Source of the DNA: G051903925 sp051903925
GTDB taxonomy: Bacteria > Pseudomonadota > Alphaproteobacteria > Zavarziniales > Zavarziniaceae
Direction of reading: 5' to 3'
Assembly: GCF_051903925.1 (NCBI RefSeq)
Contig: NZ_CP173678.1
Span: 2,666,001 to 2,730,000, forward strand
Length of the DNA stretch: 64,000 nt
Shown here one piece after another: positions 25,595 to 34,668 of the stretch (its first letter is position 1; each line of letters starts with the position of its first letter). The notes below the pieces were generated by a model. The model did not search any database. It had not been told where the DNA came from and saw nothing but the letters and a program-made list of their open reading frames with translations. The translations under genes and the position numbers were made by a program.

Positions 25595-26403
25595 TGAAGG
25601 GGCGGGTCCTTATCGTCGCGGGCTCCGACTCAGGCGGCGGCGCCGGCATCCAGGCCGACATCAAGGCGGTGACTGCGCTCAAGGCCTATGCCGCGACGGC
25701 CATCGCCGCGCTGACAATCCAGAACACGCGCGGCGTCTTCGGCGTGGTCGAGGTGGCGCCGGACGCCGTGGCCGACCAGATGCGCGTGGTGCTGGAGGAT
25801 ATCGGCGCCGATGCGCTGAAGACCGGCATGCTGGCGACGGCCCCCGTGATCGACGCGGTGGCCGACACGATCGCCAGCCATGCGCCGCGCGTGCCGCTGG
25901 TCGTCGACCCGGTGATGGTGGCCAAGGGGGGTGCCCGCCTGCTGGCCGCCGACACGGAGCAGAGCCTGCTCCGCCGCCTGGTCGCGAATGCGGCTCTCGT
26001 CACGCCCAACCTGCCCGAAGCTGCCGCCCTGACAGGGCGAGAGGTGGTGGACAAGGACGACATGCGGCGCGCGGCGGAGCGCCTGCTGCGCCTGGGGGCG
26101 GGTGCCGTCCTGCTGAAGGGCGGGCACCTGGACAGCGCCATCGTCAGCGACCTCTTGCTGACGGCCGAGAGCGAGCACTGGTTCGAGAGCCCGCGGATCG
26201 AGACGCGCCATACCCACGGCACCGGCTGCACCCTGGCCTCCGCCATCGCCGCAGGGCTGGCCCAGGGGCTGGCCATGGAGCACGCCGTCGCCAGGGCTCG
26301 CGACTATGTCCAGGAAGCGATCCGCCGCGCGCCCGGCTTTGGCACCGGTCACGGCCCGCTCGACCATACGCACACCGTCGGCGACTTCGGCGCGGGCCGC
26401 TGA
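25594..26403 (+). CDS. thiD: Hydroxymethylpyrimidine/phosphomethylpyrimidine kinase
   Basis: 269 residues. Ribokinase-family enzyme that phosphorylates HMP and HMP-P for thiamine synthesis. GSDSGGGAGIQADIKAVTAL opens the protein, VVDPVMVAKGGARLL sits mid-sequence, and THGTGCTLASAIAAGLAQG gives the anion hole and catalytic Asp/Cys region. ATG overlaps the glmM stop (TGATG), so the two are translationally coupled. No TPP riboswitch is seen ahead of the operon, so thiamine control, if any, is not visible here. Confidence 0.95.
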   Translation: MKGRVLIVAGSDSGGGAGIQADIKAVTALKAYAATAIAALTIQNTRGVFGVVEVAPDAVADQMRVVLEDIGADALKTGMLATAPVIDAVADTIASHAPRVPLVVDPVMVAKGGARLLAADTEQSLLRRLVANAALVTPNLPEAAALTGREVVDKDDMRRAAERLLRLGAGAVLLKGGHLDSAIVSDLLLTAESEHWFESPRIETRHTHGTGCTLASAIAAGLAQGLAMEHAVARARDYVQEAIRRAPGFGTGHGPLDHTHTVGDFGAGR

Positions 26404-26513
26404 AGGTCGGCACGATAGCGTAAGGGTTTCGAGTTTCGGGAACCCTGGGGGCTGGTATCCTGTTGGCCCTGTCGTCCGGAACGGGCGCTGTGTCGAGTTG
26501 AGGGAGGACGTGC

Positions 26514-29312
26514 ATGGCTACGTTCACGGGAACGCCTGGACCGGATTCCTTCGCGGGCGGGGCTGGGCCCGACCTCTTCAACTTCCAGATCGCGCACCTG
26601 ACGGTCGACGACACGGTCGCGGGCGGCGGTGGGTTCGATCGTCTGGCCTTCACCACCTCGGGGACCAAGCTGGCCGCGGCGCTGGCCAATGTGACGGGCA
26701 TCGAACAGATCTCGCTGGCCAATGCCGCCAACAACCTGAGCGTGGGCGACGGGCTGGTCGGCAGCGCCGCCGGCGCCACGCTGACCATTCTGGGCGGTAG
26801 CGGGAACGACCTGCTGCATGCCGGCCTGGTCAGCGATGCCGGCAACAGTGTCGTGATGGTTGCCGGCACGGGAAGCGACGTCCTCATCGGCGGGGCCGGG
26901 GCCGACCAGTTCCTTTTTGCCGCTGGCGCCTTCACCGCGGCGGATACGATCTCTGGTGGTGGCTCCATCGACCGGCTGGTATTCACCACGGCGGGGTCGA
27001 TCGCGTTCCCGAATGTGCGCGTCTCGGGCATCGAGCAGGTCGTCCTGGCGAATGGCGCCAATACCGTCGTCGTCTCCGATGCCATTGTCGGCAACGCCGC
27101 GGGCCGCACCCTGACCATCACGGGCGGCACGGGCGCCGACGTGATCAATGCCCAGCAGGTGACCAACCCCGCCAATGGGGTGGTGATGCTCGCGGCGACC
27201 GGCAGCGACACGCTGACGGGCGGCTCTGGTGCGGACGAATTCCGCTTCGCCATCAACAATCTGGTTGCCAGCGACACCGTCGACGGCAGCCTGGGCCATG
27301 ATCGCCTGGTGTTCACGACGGCAGGGACGAAGACCTGGCAGTCGCTGGTGAACGTCTCAGGGGTCGAGGAGATCGTGCTGGCGGATGGGACCAACAGCAT
27401 CGACCTGCCCGCGGTCATGTTCATGGGGGCGTTCCCCGGCATCACCGTGACCGGCGGCAGCGGCAGCGACACGGTGAAGGGAACGAACACCGCCAACGGC
27501 TCGAACATCATCTTCAACGCCGGTGCGGGCGTCGACGTCTTCACCGGCGGGCAGGGCCGGGACACCATCTCTGGCGGGGCAGGCGCCGACACGCTCAGCG
27601 GCGGGCAGGACGACGACGTGCTCTATGGCTTCGGTCCGGGGGACGTTGCGGCCAATGCCGGGCAGATCGTGGCCACGCAACTGACCAGCCTGCCCTTCGG
27701 CGCGGTCTTCCTGACCCATGCGCCGGGCGATCCGGGCTTTGTCTATGTCGTCCAGAAGGAAAGCGGCGAGATCTTCCGCATCTCGACCGAGACGGGGGCC
27801 AGGACCACCTTCCTGGACCTGCCGCAGGAGTCGTTCGTGCGCGGCGGCGAGCAGGGCGTGCTGAGTGTCGCCTTCCACCCCGACTATGCCGAGAACGGCC
27901 GCTTCTTCGTGTTCCTCACGAACGAGAACGGCGACGTGGAGGTGCGGGAGTTCGCCCGCTCGTCCGATCCGACCGTCGCGGATCCGGTGATGGTGCAGTC
28001 GATCATCACGATTCCGCATCCGGGTGCGACGAACCACAATGGCGGCACGGTCGCCTTTGGTCCTGACGGCTTCCTCTACGTCTCGGTTGGCGATGGCGGG
28101 GGCGCCAACGACGTCGACGGATCGGCCCAGTCGATCACGGAGCTGACGGGCAAGATCCTGCGCCTGGACATCGACGGCGACGACTTCGTGGGCGACGCCA
28201 CGCGCAATTACGCGATCCCCGACGGCAATCCCTATGCCGGGCCGACGGCCGGGGCGGACGAGATCTTTGCCCTGGGCCTGCGCAACCCGTTCCGCATGAG
28301 CTTCGATTCGCAGACCGGCGACCTCTATATCGGCGATGTCGGCCAGGCGACGCGGGAGGAGATCGACTTCCTGGCGGCCGGCACCGGGGCTGGCACGAAC
28401 TTCGGCTGGAACTATCGGGAGGGTTCGGTCCCGGGCTATGAGACGCCGCCCAGCGGGATCGAGCTGACCGAGCCGATCCACGACTATGTCCGCGCTGTGG
28501 GCCGTTCGGTCACGGGTGGCGTCGTCCATCACGGGCCATCGCCCGGCCTGCAGGACACCTATTTCTTCGCCGACTACATCACCAGCCGGCTGTTCACCCT
28601 GAAGGTCGTCGACGGCGTCGCGACGGAGGTCGAGGACCGCACCCATCAGGTGACGGGCGCCAATGTCGCCAACATCGCGGCATTCGGGGAGGATGCGGCC
28701 GGCAATCTCTATGCCGTGTCGTTGTCGGGCCAGATCTATCGCCTTGACCCCAGCGCCCAGGCGGACGACGGCAGCGACGTGCTCAACGGCGGCGGCGGAA
28801 ACGACCGGATCTATGGCGGGGCCGGCAATGACACGCTGATCGGCTGGCAGGGGGCCGACACGCTGATGGGCGGCCTTGGCGCCGACGCCTTCGTCTTTAC
28901 CAGTTCGACGTGGGGCGTGGACCGGGTGCTGGATTTCCAGGCGGGGACTGAGACCACGACTATCGACACACTGCGCTTCGACCGCGCCAACTTTCCGGTC
29001 GGCAATGGCGATGCGGTCGTCACCTTCCGCAGCGGCGATGATGCCACGCTCAACCTCGCCGGGACCGAGGTGGCCGTGCGGACCAGTGCCGCCGTGACCA
29101 ATGGCAGCGTCCAGGCCGTGATCGATTCCTATTCGGCGATCCAGGGCAGGGCGTTGTTCGTGCTCTTCAACAGCAGCGAAGGGCACGCGCAGCTGTGGTA
29201 CGACGCCAACCCTGCGTCTGCCGGGGGCGCGCGCCTGGTCGCCGACCTGGACAACCTGACGAGCCTGGGCAGCCTGGGCGCGCTGAACCAGACCGACTTC
29301 GTCTTTGCCTGA
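26514..29312 (+). CDS. Secreted RTX protein with glucose/sorbosone dehydrogenase domain
   Basis: 932 residues. Three tandem repeats of about 110 residues (marked by GIEQISLAN near 62, GIEQVVLAN near 172, GVEEIVLAD near 283), each with Gly/Asp-rich segments. Next come RTX-type nonapeptides (GGQGRDTISGGAGADTLSG near 345), then a six-bladed GSDH propeller (about 383-745) with NHNGGTVAFGPDGFLYVSVG and FALGLRNPFRMSFD, then more RTX repeats (GGAGNDTLIGWQGADTLMGG) and a beta-rich tail. There is no N-terminal signal, and the C-terminal RTX layout indicates type I secretion. GSDH propellers are typically PQQ-dependent sugar dehydrogenases; the substrate is unknown. SD GGGAGG precedes the ATG. Confidence 0.88.
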   Translation: MATFTGTPGPDSFAGGAGPDLFNFQIAHLTVDDTVAGGGGFDRLAFTTSGTKLAAALANVTGIEQISLANAANNLSVGDGLVGSAAGATLTILGGSGNDLLHAGLVSDAGNSVVMVAGTGSDVLIGGAGADQFLFAAGAFTAADTISGGGSIDRLVFTTAGSIAFPNVRVSGIEQVVLANGANTVVVSDAIVGNAAGRTLTITGGTGADVINAQQVTNPANGVVMLAATGSDTLTGGSGADEFRFAINNLVASDTVDGSLGHDRLVFTTAGTKTWQSLVNVSGVEEIVLADGTNSIDLPAVMFMGAFPGITVTGGSGSDTVKGTNTANGSNIIFNAGAGVDVFTGGQGRDTISGGAGADTLSGGQDDDVLYGFGPGDVAANAGQIVATQLTSLPFGAVFLTHAPGDPGFVYVVQKESGEIFRISTETGARTTFLDLPQESFVRGGEQGVLSVAFHPDYAENGRFFVFLTNENGDVEVREFARSSDPTVADPVMVQSIITIPHPGATNHNGGTVAFGPDGFLYVSVGDGGGANDVDGSAQSITELTGKILRLDIDGDDFVGDATRNYAIPDGNPYAGPTAGADEIFALGLRNPFRMSFDSQTGDLYIGDVGQATREEIDFLAAGTGAGTNFGWNYREGSVPGYETPPSGIELTEPIHDYVRAVGRSVTGGVVHHGPSPGLQDTYFFADYITSRLFTLKVVDGVATEVEDRTHQVTGANVANIAAFGEDAAGNLYAVSLSGQIYRLDPSAQADDGSDVLNGGGGNDRIYGGAGNDTLIGWQGADTLMGGLGADAFVFTSSTWGVDRVLDFQAGTETTTIDTLRFDRANFPVGNGDAVVTFRSGDDATLNLAGTEVAVRTSAAVTNGSVQAVIDSYSAIQGRALFVLFNSSEGHAQLWYDANPASAGGARLVADLDNLTSLGSLGALNQTDFVFA

Positions 29313-29321
29313 CAGGGCGGC

Positions 29322-30482
29322 CTAGAGCCGCTTCGCGATCTCGTCCAGCATGATCTCGGTGCCGCCACCGGCCAGGGGGAAGACGCGGATGTCGCGGGCC
29401 AGCCGTTCCACGGGCGTGCCCAGCATGTAGCCGGTGGCGCCGTGGAACTGCACACACTTGTAGAGGGTGCGGATTGCCAGCTCCGGGACATGCGCCTTGA
29501 GCAGGGCCGAGGTCAGGCGCGTATCGCCGCCGCGGCCCGCCTGGGCCGCGATGTGGTAGAGCAGCGTCTTAGCCGCCGCCAGTTCGGCGACGAGGCCCGA
29601 GACCTGGTGGCGGATCGTCTGCAGGTCCCACAGCCGGCCGCCATAGGCCTCGCGCAGCTTGACCCAGTCGAGCGTGTGCAGGAGGCCGGTTTCGGCCGCG
29701 GCGGCGGCCTGGGCGGCGATCACGATGCGCTCGTGCTCCAGGCCCTGCATCATCGTGTAGAAGCCGCGGCCGACCTCCCCGATGACGTTGGCCGCCGGCA
29801 CCCGGCAATCGTCGAACAGCAGTTCGCCATTGTCGGAGCAGTGCTGCCCCGCCTTGGGCGTCTTGGGCCCGAAGGACAGGCCCGGCATGCCACGCTCCAG
29901 CAGCAGGATCGAATAGCCCTTGCCGCCGCGCGCATTGGGATCGGTGCGCGCAACGACGAAGAACAGGTCGGCGATGTTGGCGTTGGTGATGTAGGTCTTG
30001 CGCCCGTTCAGGATCCAGTTCGCCCCATCCGGGCGCGCATTGCTGGCCATCCGCGTCAGGTCGGAGCCGCCGCGCGGCTCGGTGACGCCCAGGGCGCAGA
30101 TCTTCCGCCCTGCCACGACGTCCGGCAGGTACCGCTGCTGCTGCTCCGGTGTGCCAGCGCGCACCAGGTGATGGGCGGACATGTCGGTCTGCACCATGAC
30201 CGAGCCGGCCAGGCCGACATAGCCGGTGCGCACGAACTCCTCGGCCAGGATGACGGCGGCCATCGTGTCCATGCCGGAGCCGCCGAACGCCTCCGGCAGG
30301 GTCAGGCCCAGCAGCCCCGCCGCCCCCATCGCGGCATAGGCCTCGCGCGGGATGAAGCCCTGCGCCTCCCACGCGGGCAGGTGCGGCTCGATCTCGCCCG
30401 TGACATAGCGGCGGATCTGGCCGCGCAGGATCCGGTGGCTTTCGGAACCGAAACTGTTGTCGAGGTCCAGGGCATCCAGCAC
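29322..30482 (-). CDS. Acyl-CoA dehydrogenase
   Basis: About 386 residues from GTG 30482. FAD-dependent alpha,beta-dehydrogenation of an acyl-CoA. Visible: ALGVTEPRGGSDLTRMASNA (FAD loop), FLFDDCRVPAANVIGE-type sequence (ELLFDDCRVPAANVIGEVG) and FHGATGYMLGTPVERLARD near the C-terminus. The frame continues upstream to 30560 but without family similarity, so GTG with GGAAAGGA upstream is preferred. Divergent from the monooxygenase operon, sharing the 174-bp intergenic region with the dyad at 30575. It converges on the RTX gene (9-nt gap). Confidence 0.9.
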   Translation of the reverse strand: MLDALDLDNSFGSESHRILRGQIRRYVTGEIEPHLPAWEAQGFIPREAYAAMGAAGLLGLTLPEAFGGSGMDTMAAVILAEEFVRTGYVGLAGSVMVQTDMSAHHLVRAGTPEQQQRYLPDVVAGRKICALGVTEPRGGSDLTRMASNARPDGANWILNGRKTYITNANIADLFFVVARTDPNARGGKGYSILLLERGMPGLSFGPKTPKAGQHCSDNGELLFDDCRVPAANVIGEVGRGFYTMMQGLEHERIVIAAQAAAAAETGLLHTLDWVKLREAYGGRLWDLQTIRHQVSGLVAELAAAKTLLYHIAAQAGRGGDTRLTSALLKAHVPELAIRTLYKCVQFHGATGYMLGTPVERLARDIRVFPLAGGGTEIMLDEIAKRL

Positions 30483-30573
30483 GCCGTCCGATCCTTTCCG
30501 CGGAGTTCGCCGAAGCGTGGCCGGGACATCCGCACAGGGATTCGACCGCTCGCCACGCAATCCTAGCGCAAAG

Positions 30574-30593
30574 TAGTCCTATTGACAGGACTT
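30574..30593. promoter_or_regulatory. Operator-like dyad with -35 TTGACA
   Basis: A dyad with arms AGTCCT (30575-30580) and AGGACT (30587-30592). It overlaps a consensus -35 hexamer TTGACA (30582-30587) facing the monooxygenase operon; the -10 (near 30605) is weak. The 20-mer TAGTCCTATTGACAGGACTT matches 16 of 20 positions of AAGTCCTATTTATAGTACTT at 44255-44236 (minus strand), in the other outward promoter of this gene island. A shared repressor site is the simplest reading, with the GntR protein at 31837 as the likely binder. Confidence 0.65.
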
Positions 30594-30656
30594 TCGGATT
30601 TGTGTCGGATGGCCTGAGAGGCAGGACGCCCGACATAGTTCTGGGGAGCGCGGACC

Positions 30657-31832
30657 ATGAGTGCGATCACGTTGCGGCACGGCATCTTCCTCGCCCCCTA
30701 TCACCCGATCGAGGAAAGCCCGACGATGTGCCTTCGTCGGGACCTGGAGCTGATCGACTGGCTGGACCAGCTGGGCTTCGACGAGGCCTGGATCGGCGAG
30801 CATCACTCCTCGGGCTTCGAGACGATCTCCTCGCCCGAGCTGATGATCGCAGCGGCGGCGGAACGGACGCGCCGCATTCGCCTGGGCACGGGCGTCGTCT
30901 CGCTGCCCTATCACAACCCGCTGATGGTCGCGAACCGCATCATCCAGCTCGACCACATGACGCTGGGCCGGACGATGTTCGGCATCGGCCCCGGGCTGCT
31001 GGCGCAGGATGCGACGATGCTGGGCATCGACGTCGCCAAGCAGCGCGAGCGCATGCTCGAATCGCTTGAGGTCATCCTCGCCCTGTTCCGGGGCGAGACG
31101 GTCACCAAGAAGACCGAATGGTTCGACCTGGACCGCGCCCGAGTCCACCTGATGCCCTATACCCAGCCCTATCCCGAAATGGCGATCGCCAGCGCCGGCA
31201 CGCCGTCCGGCGGGATGGCGGCGGGGAAGTATGGCCTGTCGATGCTGTGCGTCGCCTCGACCGAGATCGGCGCCTTCGATGTGCTGGGCCGCAACTGGCA
31301 GGTGGCGAACGAGGCAGCGGCGCGCCACGGCAACACGATGGATGCCAGCCGCCTGCGCCTGGTAGGGCCCATGCACATCGCGGAGACGCGGGAAAAGGCG
31401 CGGGAGAACGTGCGCTTTGGCCTGAACCGCTGGTGCGAGTACTACAATGCGGTGGCGCCCAAGGGCTTCGGCAATATTGTCGGCCAGGACATGGTCGACG
31501 TCCTGCTGGAGAGCAAGCGCGCGGTGATCGGCACGCCCGACGACGCCATCGCCCAGATCGAGCGCCTGCAGGCGAAGCAGGGCGATTTCGGCGTGTTCCT
31601 GACCCAGGCGACCGACTGGGCCGACTGGGACGCCACGAAAAAGTCGTACGAGCTCTATGCCCGGTTCGTCATGCCGCATTTCGTCAAGGCGAATGCCAAG
31701 CGCCGCGAAAGCTTCGAGTGGCTGAAGTCCGACATCGCCGAGTTCGGGGCCAAGCGGCAGAGCGGGGTCGATGCCGCCTTCGCCAAGTACGACCGCGAAT
31801 ACGGCCAACCTGACAGCCGCAAGGCCGGTTGA
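30657..31832 (+). CDS. Luciferase-like flavin-dependent monooxygenase
   Basis: 391 residues. Bacterial-luciferase-type TIM barrel: RHGIFLAPYHPIEESP, DEAWIGEHHSSGFETISSP, RIRLGTGVVSLPYHNP and MFGIGPGLLAQDATMLG. Members of this branch include limonene 1,2-monooxygenase-like and long-chain monooxygenase proteins that use FMNH2 or F420 with O2. No flavin reductase gene is next to it. It is the first gene of the plus-strand catabolic operon, 64 nt downstream of the dyad. Epoxidation or hydroxylation of an isoprenoid-like compound is an inference. Confidence 0.88.
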   Translation: MSAITLRHGIFLAPYHPIEESPTMCLRRDLELIDWLDQLGFDEAWIGEHHSSGFETISSPELMIAAAAERTRRIRLGTGVVSLPYHNPLMVANRIIQLDHMTLGRTMFGIGPGLLAQDATMLGIDVAKQRERMLESLEVILALFRGETVTKKTEWFDLDRARVHLMPYTQPYPEMAIASAGTPSGGMAAGKYGLSMLCVASTEIGAFDVLGRNWQVANEAAARHGNTMDASRLRLVGPMHIAETREKARENVRFGLNRWCEYYNAVAPKGFGNIVGQDMVDVLLESKRAVIGTPDDAIAQIERLQAKQGDFGVFLTQATDWADWDATKKSYELYARFVMPHFVKANAKRRESFEWLKSDIAEFGAKRQSGVDAAFAKYDREYGQPDSRKAG

Positions 31833-31836
31833 GGCC

Positions 31837-32601
31837 ATGGCTGCCTCCGGGACGCCGGGCGCACGGCTCCAGTCGGGGCCGACGACCCTCTACGGCCAGC
31901 TGGGCAGCATCATGCGCAGCAAGATCATGTCCGGCGAATGGCCCGACGGGTTCGAGATCCCGACGCTGCACGAACTGTGCGAGCAGTACCAGGTGGCCCG
32001 CGTGACCGCCCGGCAGGCGACCCAGATGCTGGTGGCCGAGGGCCTGCTGTCGGCCCAGCGCGGGCGCCGGACTTTCGTCATCGGGCCCGGCCGGGTAGGG
32101 GGCGATGCCGGTGCGCCGCTGTTCCCGTCGATCGGTTCCGTCCGCTCGCGCGTGCCCCAGTACACGATCGAGGTGCTGGAGCAGGTCCCGGTGGCCGACC
32201 TGCCGGAAGGCTGGTTCGAAGGCCACCCGCAGGGGCCCTATGTCCGTATCCGCAAGATCGACCGCGAGGGCGGCGTCCCCTATGCCTGGTCCGAAACCTA
32301 TGTGGCGGCCGATATTTTCGCGCGCTTTCCGGACGGCGCCGTGACGCGGGAAAAGCTGGCCCGCCTGGTCCGCGACCATGCCGGCCCGCCCCTGGGCACC
32401 GGGCGGGAGCGGCTGCGCGTCGCCGCCGCCGACTACGACGAGGCGCAGCGCCTGAACTACCCCATGTCGGCGCCCATCGCGCGGGTGCAGCGCATCTTCT
32501 GCGACACCCAGGGCCGCATCGTCTATTTCGGCACCTTCGCCTATCGCGGCGATCGCTTCGCCGTGGAGCACGACCTGTCCGCCTATGTGGGCGAGAGCTG
32601 A
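31837..32601 (+). CDS. GntR/UTRA-family transcriptional regulator
   Basis: 254 residues. N-terminal winged HTH: TLYGQLGSIMRSKIMSGEW, IPTLHELCEQYQVARVTARQ and LVAEGLLSAQRGRRTFV. The C-terminal UTRA ligand-binding domain (about 90-250) is typical of the HutC branch and senses small organic acids or sugars. ATG 31837 follows the monooxygenase stop by 4 nt. It is the only regulator in the island, so it probably recognises the dyads at 30575 and 44236 and responds to a pathway intermediate, perhaps an acyl-CoA or acid. The binding assignment is inferred. Confidence 0.88.
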   Translation: MAASGTPGARLQSGPTTLYGQLGSIMRSKIMSGEWPDGFEIPTLHELCEQYQVARVTARQATQMLVAEGLLSAQRGRRTFVIGPGRVGGDAGAPLFPSIGSVRSRVPQYTIEVLEQVPVADLPEGWFEGHPQGPYVRIRKIDREGGVPYAWSETYVAADIFARFPDGAVTREKLARLVRDHAGPPLGTGRERLRVAAADYDEAQRLNYPMSAPIARVQRIFCDTQGRIVYFGTFAYRGDRFAVEHDLSAYVGES

Positions 32602-32604
32602 GCC

Positions 32605-33486
32605 ATGGCCGTCCTTCTGACAGCCGAAGCCCAGGTGGTCGCCGTGGGCGCCACCGGGCCCTATGGCCAGGCGCAGATCGCCTTCATGCGCAGTGCCGGC
32701 ACGCAGATCGTGGCCGCCGTCTCGCCCGGTCGCGGCGGCACGGCGATGGACGGCCTGCCGGTCTTCGACACGGTGGCGGAGGCCGCCGCCGCCGTCCCCA
32801 TCGACAGCGCCATGATCTATACGCCCGCGATGGGCGTGCGCGACGTGCTGGTCGAATGTGCGGACGCAGGATGCCGGCTGGCCGTGGCCGCGGCCGAGTT
32901 CGTGCCGCTGCACGATGCCATGCACGCCATTTCCTATGCCCGGGCGCGGGGCATGTGGGTGGTAGGGCCCAACACCGTCGGCATCGTGACGCCGGGCCAG
33001 GCCATGATGGGCTCGATCGCGCCCGGCTTCACCTTGCCGGGCCGGGTCGGCATCATCGGCCGCAGCGGCACCCTGACCATGACCATGGCGCGCCTGCTCA
33101 GCGCCCGGGGCCTGGGCCAGAGCACAATCGTTCACGTGGGCGGCGACACGATCGCCGGCGGCAATCCCCACGACTGGCTGCGCCTGTTCCTGGCCGATCC
33201 CGGGACGGACGCCATCGTCTACCTGGGCGAGATCGGCGGGACCAAGGAATACGCGATGCTGGACCTGATCCGTACCGCGCAGAAGCCGGTCGTCGCCCTG
33301 GTCGTCGGCCGCCATGCCCCGCCGGGCAAGCGCATGGGCCATGCCGGCGCCCTGGTCGGCGGCGCGCGGGAGACGGCCGCCGCCAAGCGCAGCGCCCTGG
33401 CAGCGGCGGGCGCCCGCATCGCCGACGACCCGCCCGGTGCCGCCGCCCTGGTCGCGCAGGCCCTCAACGAACGGAAGACCGCATGA
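32605..33486 (+). CDS. Acyl-CoA synthetase (NDP-forming) alpha subunit, SucD-like
   Basis: 293 residues. CoA-binding Rossmann domain (VVAVGATGPYGQAQIAFMR) followed by a ligase domain with VGPNTVGIVTPG, VGIIGRSGTLTMTMA and GKRMGHAGALVGG, whose His corresponds to the phospho-histidine of succinyl-CoA synthetase alpha. With the beta subunit at 35446-36615 it should activate a carboxylic acid to its CoA thioester using a nucleoside triphosphate. It is unlikely to be the TCA enzyme: the two subunits are divergent, separated by two beta-oxidation genes and embedded in a catabolic operon. Confidence 0.85.
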   Translation: MAVLLTAEAQVVAVGATGPYGQAQIAFMRSAGTQIVAAVSPGRGGTAMDGLPVFDTVAEAAAAVPIDSAMIYTPAMGVRDVLVECADAGCRLAVAAAEFVPLHDAMHAISYARARGMWVVGPNTVGIVTPGQAMMGSIAPGFTLPGRVGIIGRSGTLTMTMARLLSARGLGQSTIVHVGGDTIAGGNPHDWLRLFLADPGTDAIVYLGEIGGTKEYAMLDLIRTAQKPVVALVVGRHAPPGKRMGHAGALVGGARETAAAKRSALAAAGARIADDPPGAAALVAQALNERKTA

Positions 33487-34667
33487 ACGCGCCCGCTGCC
33501 AGCCCGACGCGGTCGCAGACCGACCGCCAGGAGATCCGCGAGGCGGTCAAGGCGCTGTGCGACCGCTTCGACGACGACTACTGGCGCCGCCTGGACGAAA
33601 GCCACACCTTCCCCTTCGAATTCCGCAGCGCGATGGCGGAGGCCGGATGGCTGGGCATCACCATGCCGGAGGAGTTCGGCGGCGCGGGCCTGGGCATTGC
33701 CGAGGCTGCCGTCCTGATGCAGACGGTCGGCAATTCGGCCGGGGCTCTTGCCGCCTGCTCGTCGATCCACCTCAACATCTTTGGCCCGCATCCGATCGTG
33801 GTGCATGGCACGCCCGAGCAGAAGGCGCGCATGCTGCCGCCACTGATCCGGGGCGAGGAGAAGCCCTGTTTCGGCGTGACCGAGCCCGATGCCGGCCTGG
33901 ACACGACCAGCATCACGACCCGCGCGGTGCGTGACGGCAACCGCTACATCGTGCACGGGCGCAAGCTGTGGACCTCGACCGCGCAGCATGCGGAGAAGAT
34001 CCTGCTGCTGACCCGGACGACGCCGCTCGACCAGTGCAAGCGCCGCACCGACGGCATCACACTGTTCTATACCGACCTGGACCGCGCCTTTGTCGAGGTG
34101 CGGGAGATCCGCAAGATGGGCCGCGCCGCCGTCGACTCCAACGCCGTCTTCATCGACGGCCTGCCCGTGCCGGTCGAGGATCGCATCGGCGAGGAGGGGC
34201 GCGGCTTCTACTACCTGCTGGACGCGATCAACCCGGAGCGTGTCCTGGTCGCGGCGGAAGCCGTGGGCATCGGCCGAAGGGCACTTGCCAAGGCCAGTGC
34301 CTATGCGATCGAGCGCAAGGTGTTCGGCCGGCCCATCGGCCAGAACCAGGCGATCCAGCACCCGCTCGCCCAGTCCTGGATGGAGCTTGAGGCCGCCGAC
34401 CTGATGGTGTGGAAGGCGGCCGAGCTCTATGACAGCGGGCAGCCCTGCGGCGCCGAGGCGAACGCCGCCAAGTACCTGGCGGCGGAGGCGGCCTTCCGCG
34501 CCTGCGACCGCGCGGTGCGCACCCATGGCGGCATGGGCTATGCCAGCGAGTACGACGTCGAGCGCTATTTCCGCGAGATCATGGTGCCGCGCATCGCCCC
34601 CGTCAGTGCCGAGATGGTCCTGTCCTTCATCGCCGAGCGGGTGCTCGGCATGCCCAAGTCCTACTAA
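33483..34667 (+). CDS. Acyl-CoA dehydrogenase
   Basis: 394 residues. Contains EFGGAGLGIAEAAVLMQTVG, CFGVTEPDAGLDTTSITTRA (FAD contacts), a mid-domain GRKLWTSTAQHAEKILLL and the C-terminal CDRAVRTHGGMGYASEYD. The second dehydrogenase of the island; it presumably oxidises the acyl-CoA formed by the split synthetase. ATG 33483 overlaps the upstream stop by 4 nt and the enoyl-CoA hydratase gene follows with a 1-nt gap, a compact beta-oxidation pair. Confidence 0.92.
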   Translation: MNAPAASPTRSQTDRQEIREAVKALCDRFDDDYWRRLDESHTFPFEFRSAMAEAGWLGITMPEEFGGAGLGIAEAAVLMQTVGNSAGALAACSSIHLNIFGPHPIVVHGTPEQKARMLPPLIRGEEKPCFGVTEPDAGLDTTSITTRAVRDGNRYIVHGRKLWTSTAQHAEKILLLTRTTPLDQCKRRTDGITLFYTDLDRAFVEVREIRKMGRAAVDSNAVFIDGLPVPVEDRIGEEGRGFYYLLDAINPERVLVAAEAVGIGRRALAKASAYAIERKVFGRPIGQNQAIQHPLAQSWMELEAADLMVWKAAELYDSGQPCGAEANAAKYLAAEAAFRACDRAVRTHGGMGYASEYDVERYFREIMVPRIAPVSAEMVLSFIAERVLGMPKSY

Positions 34668-34668
34668 C

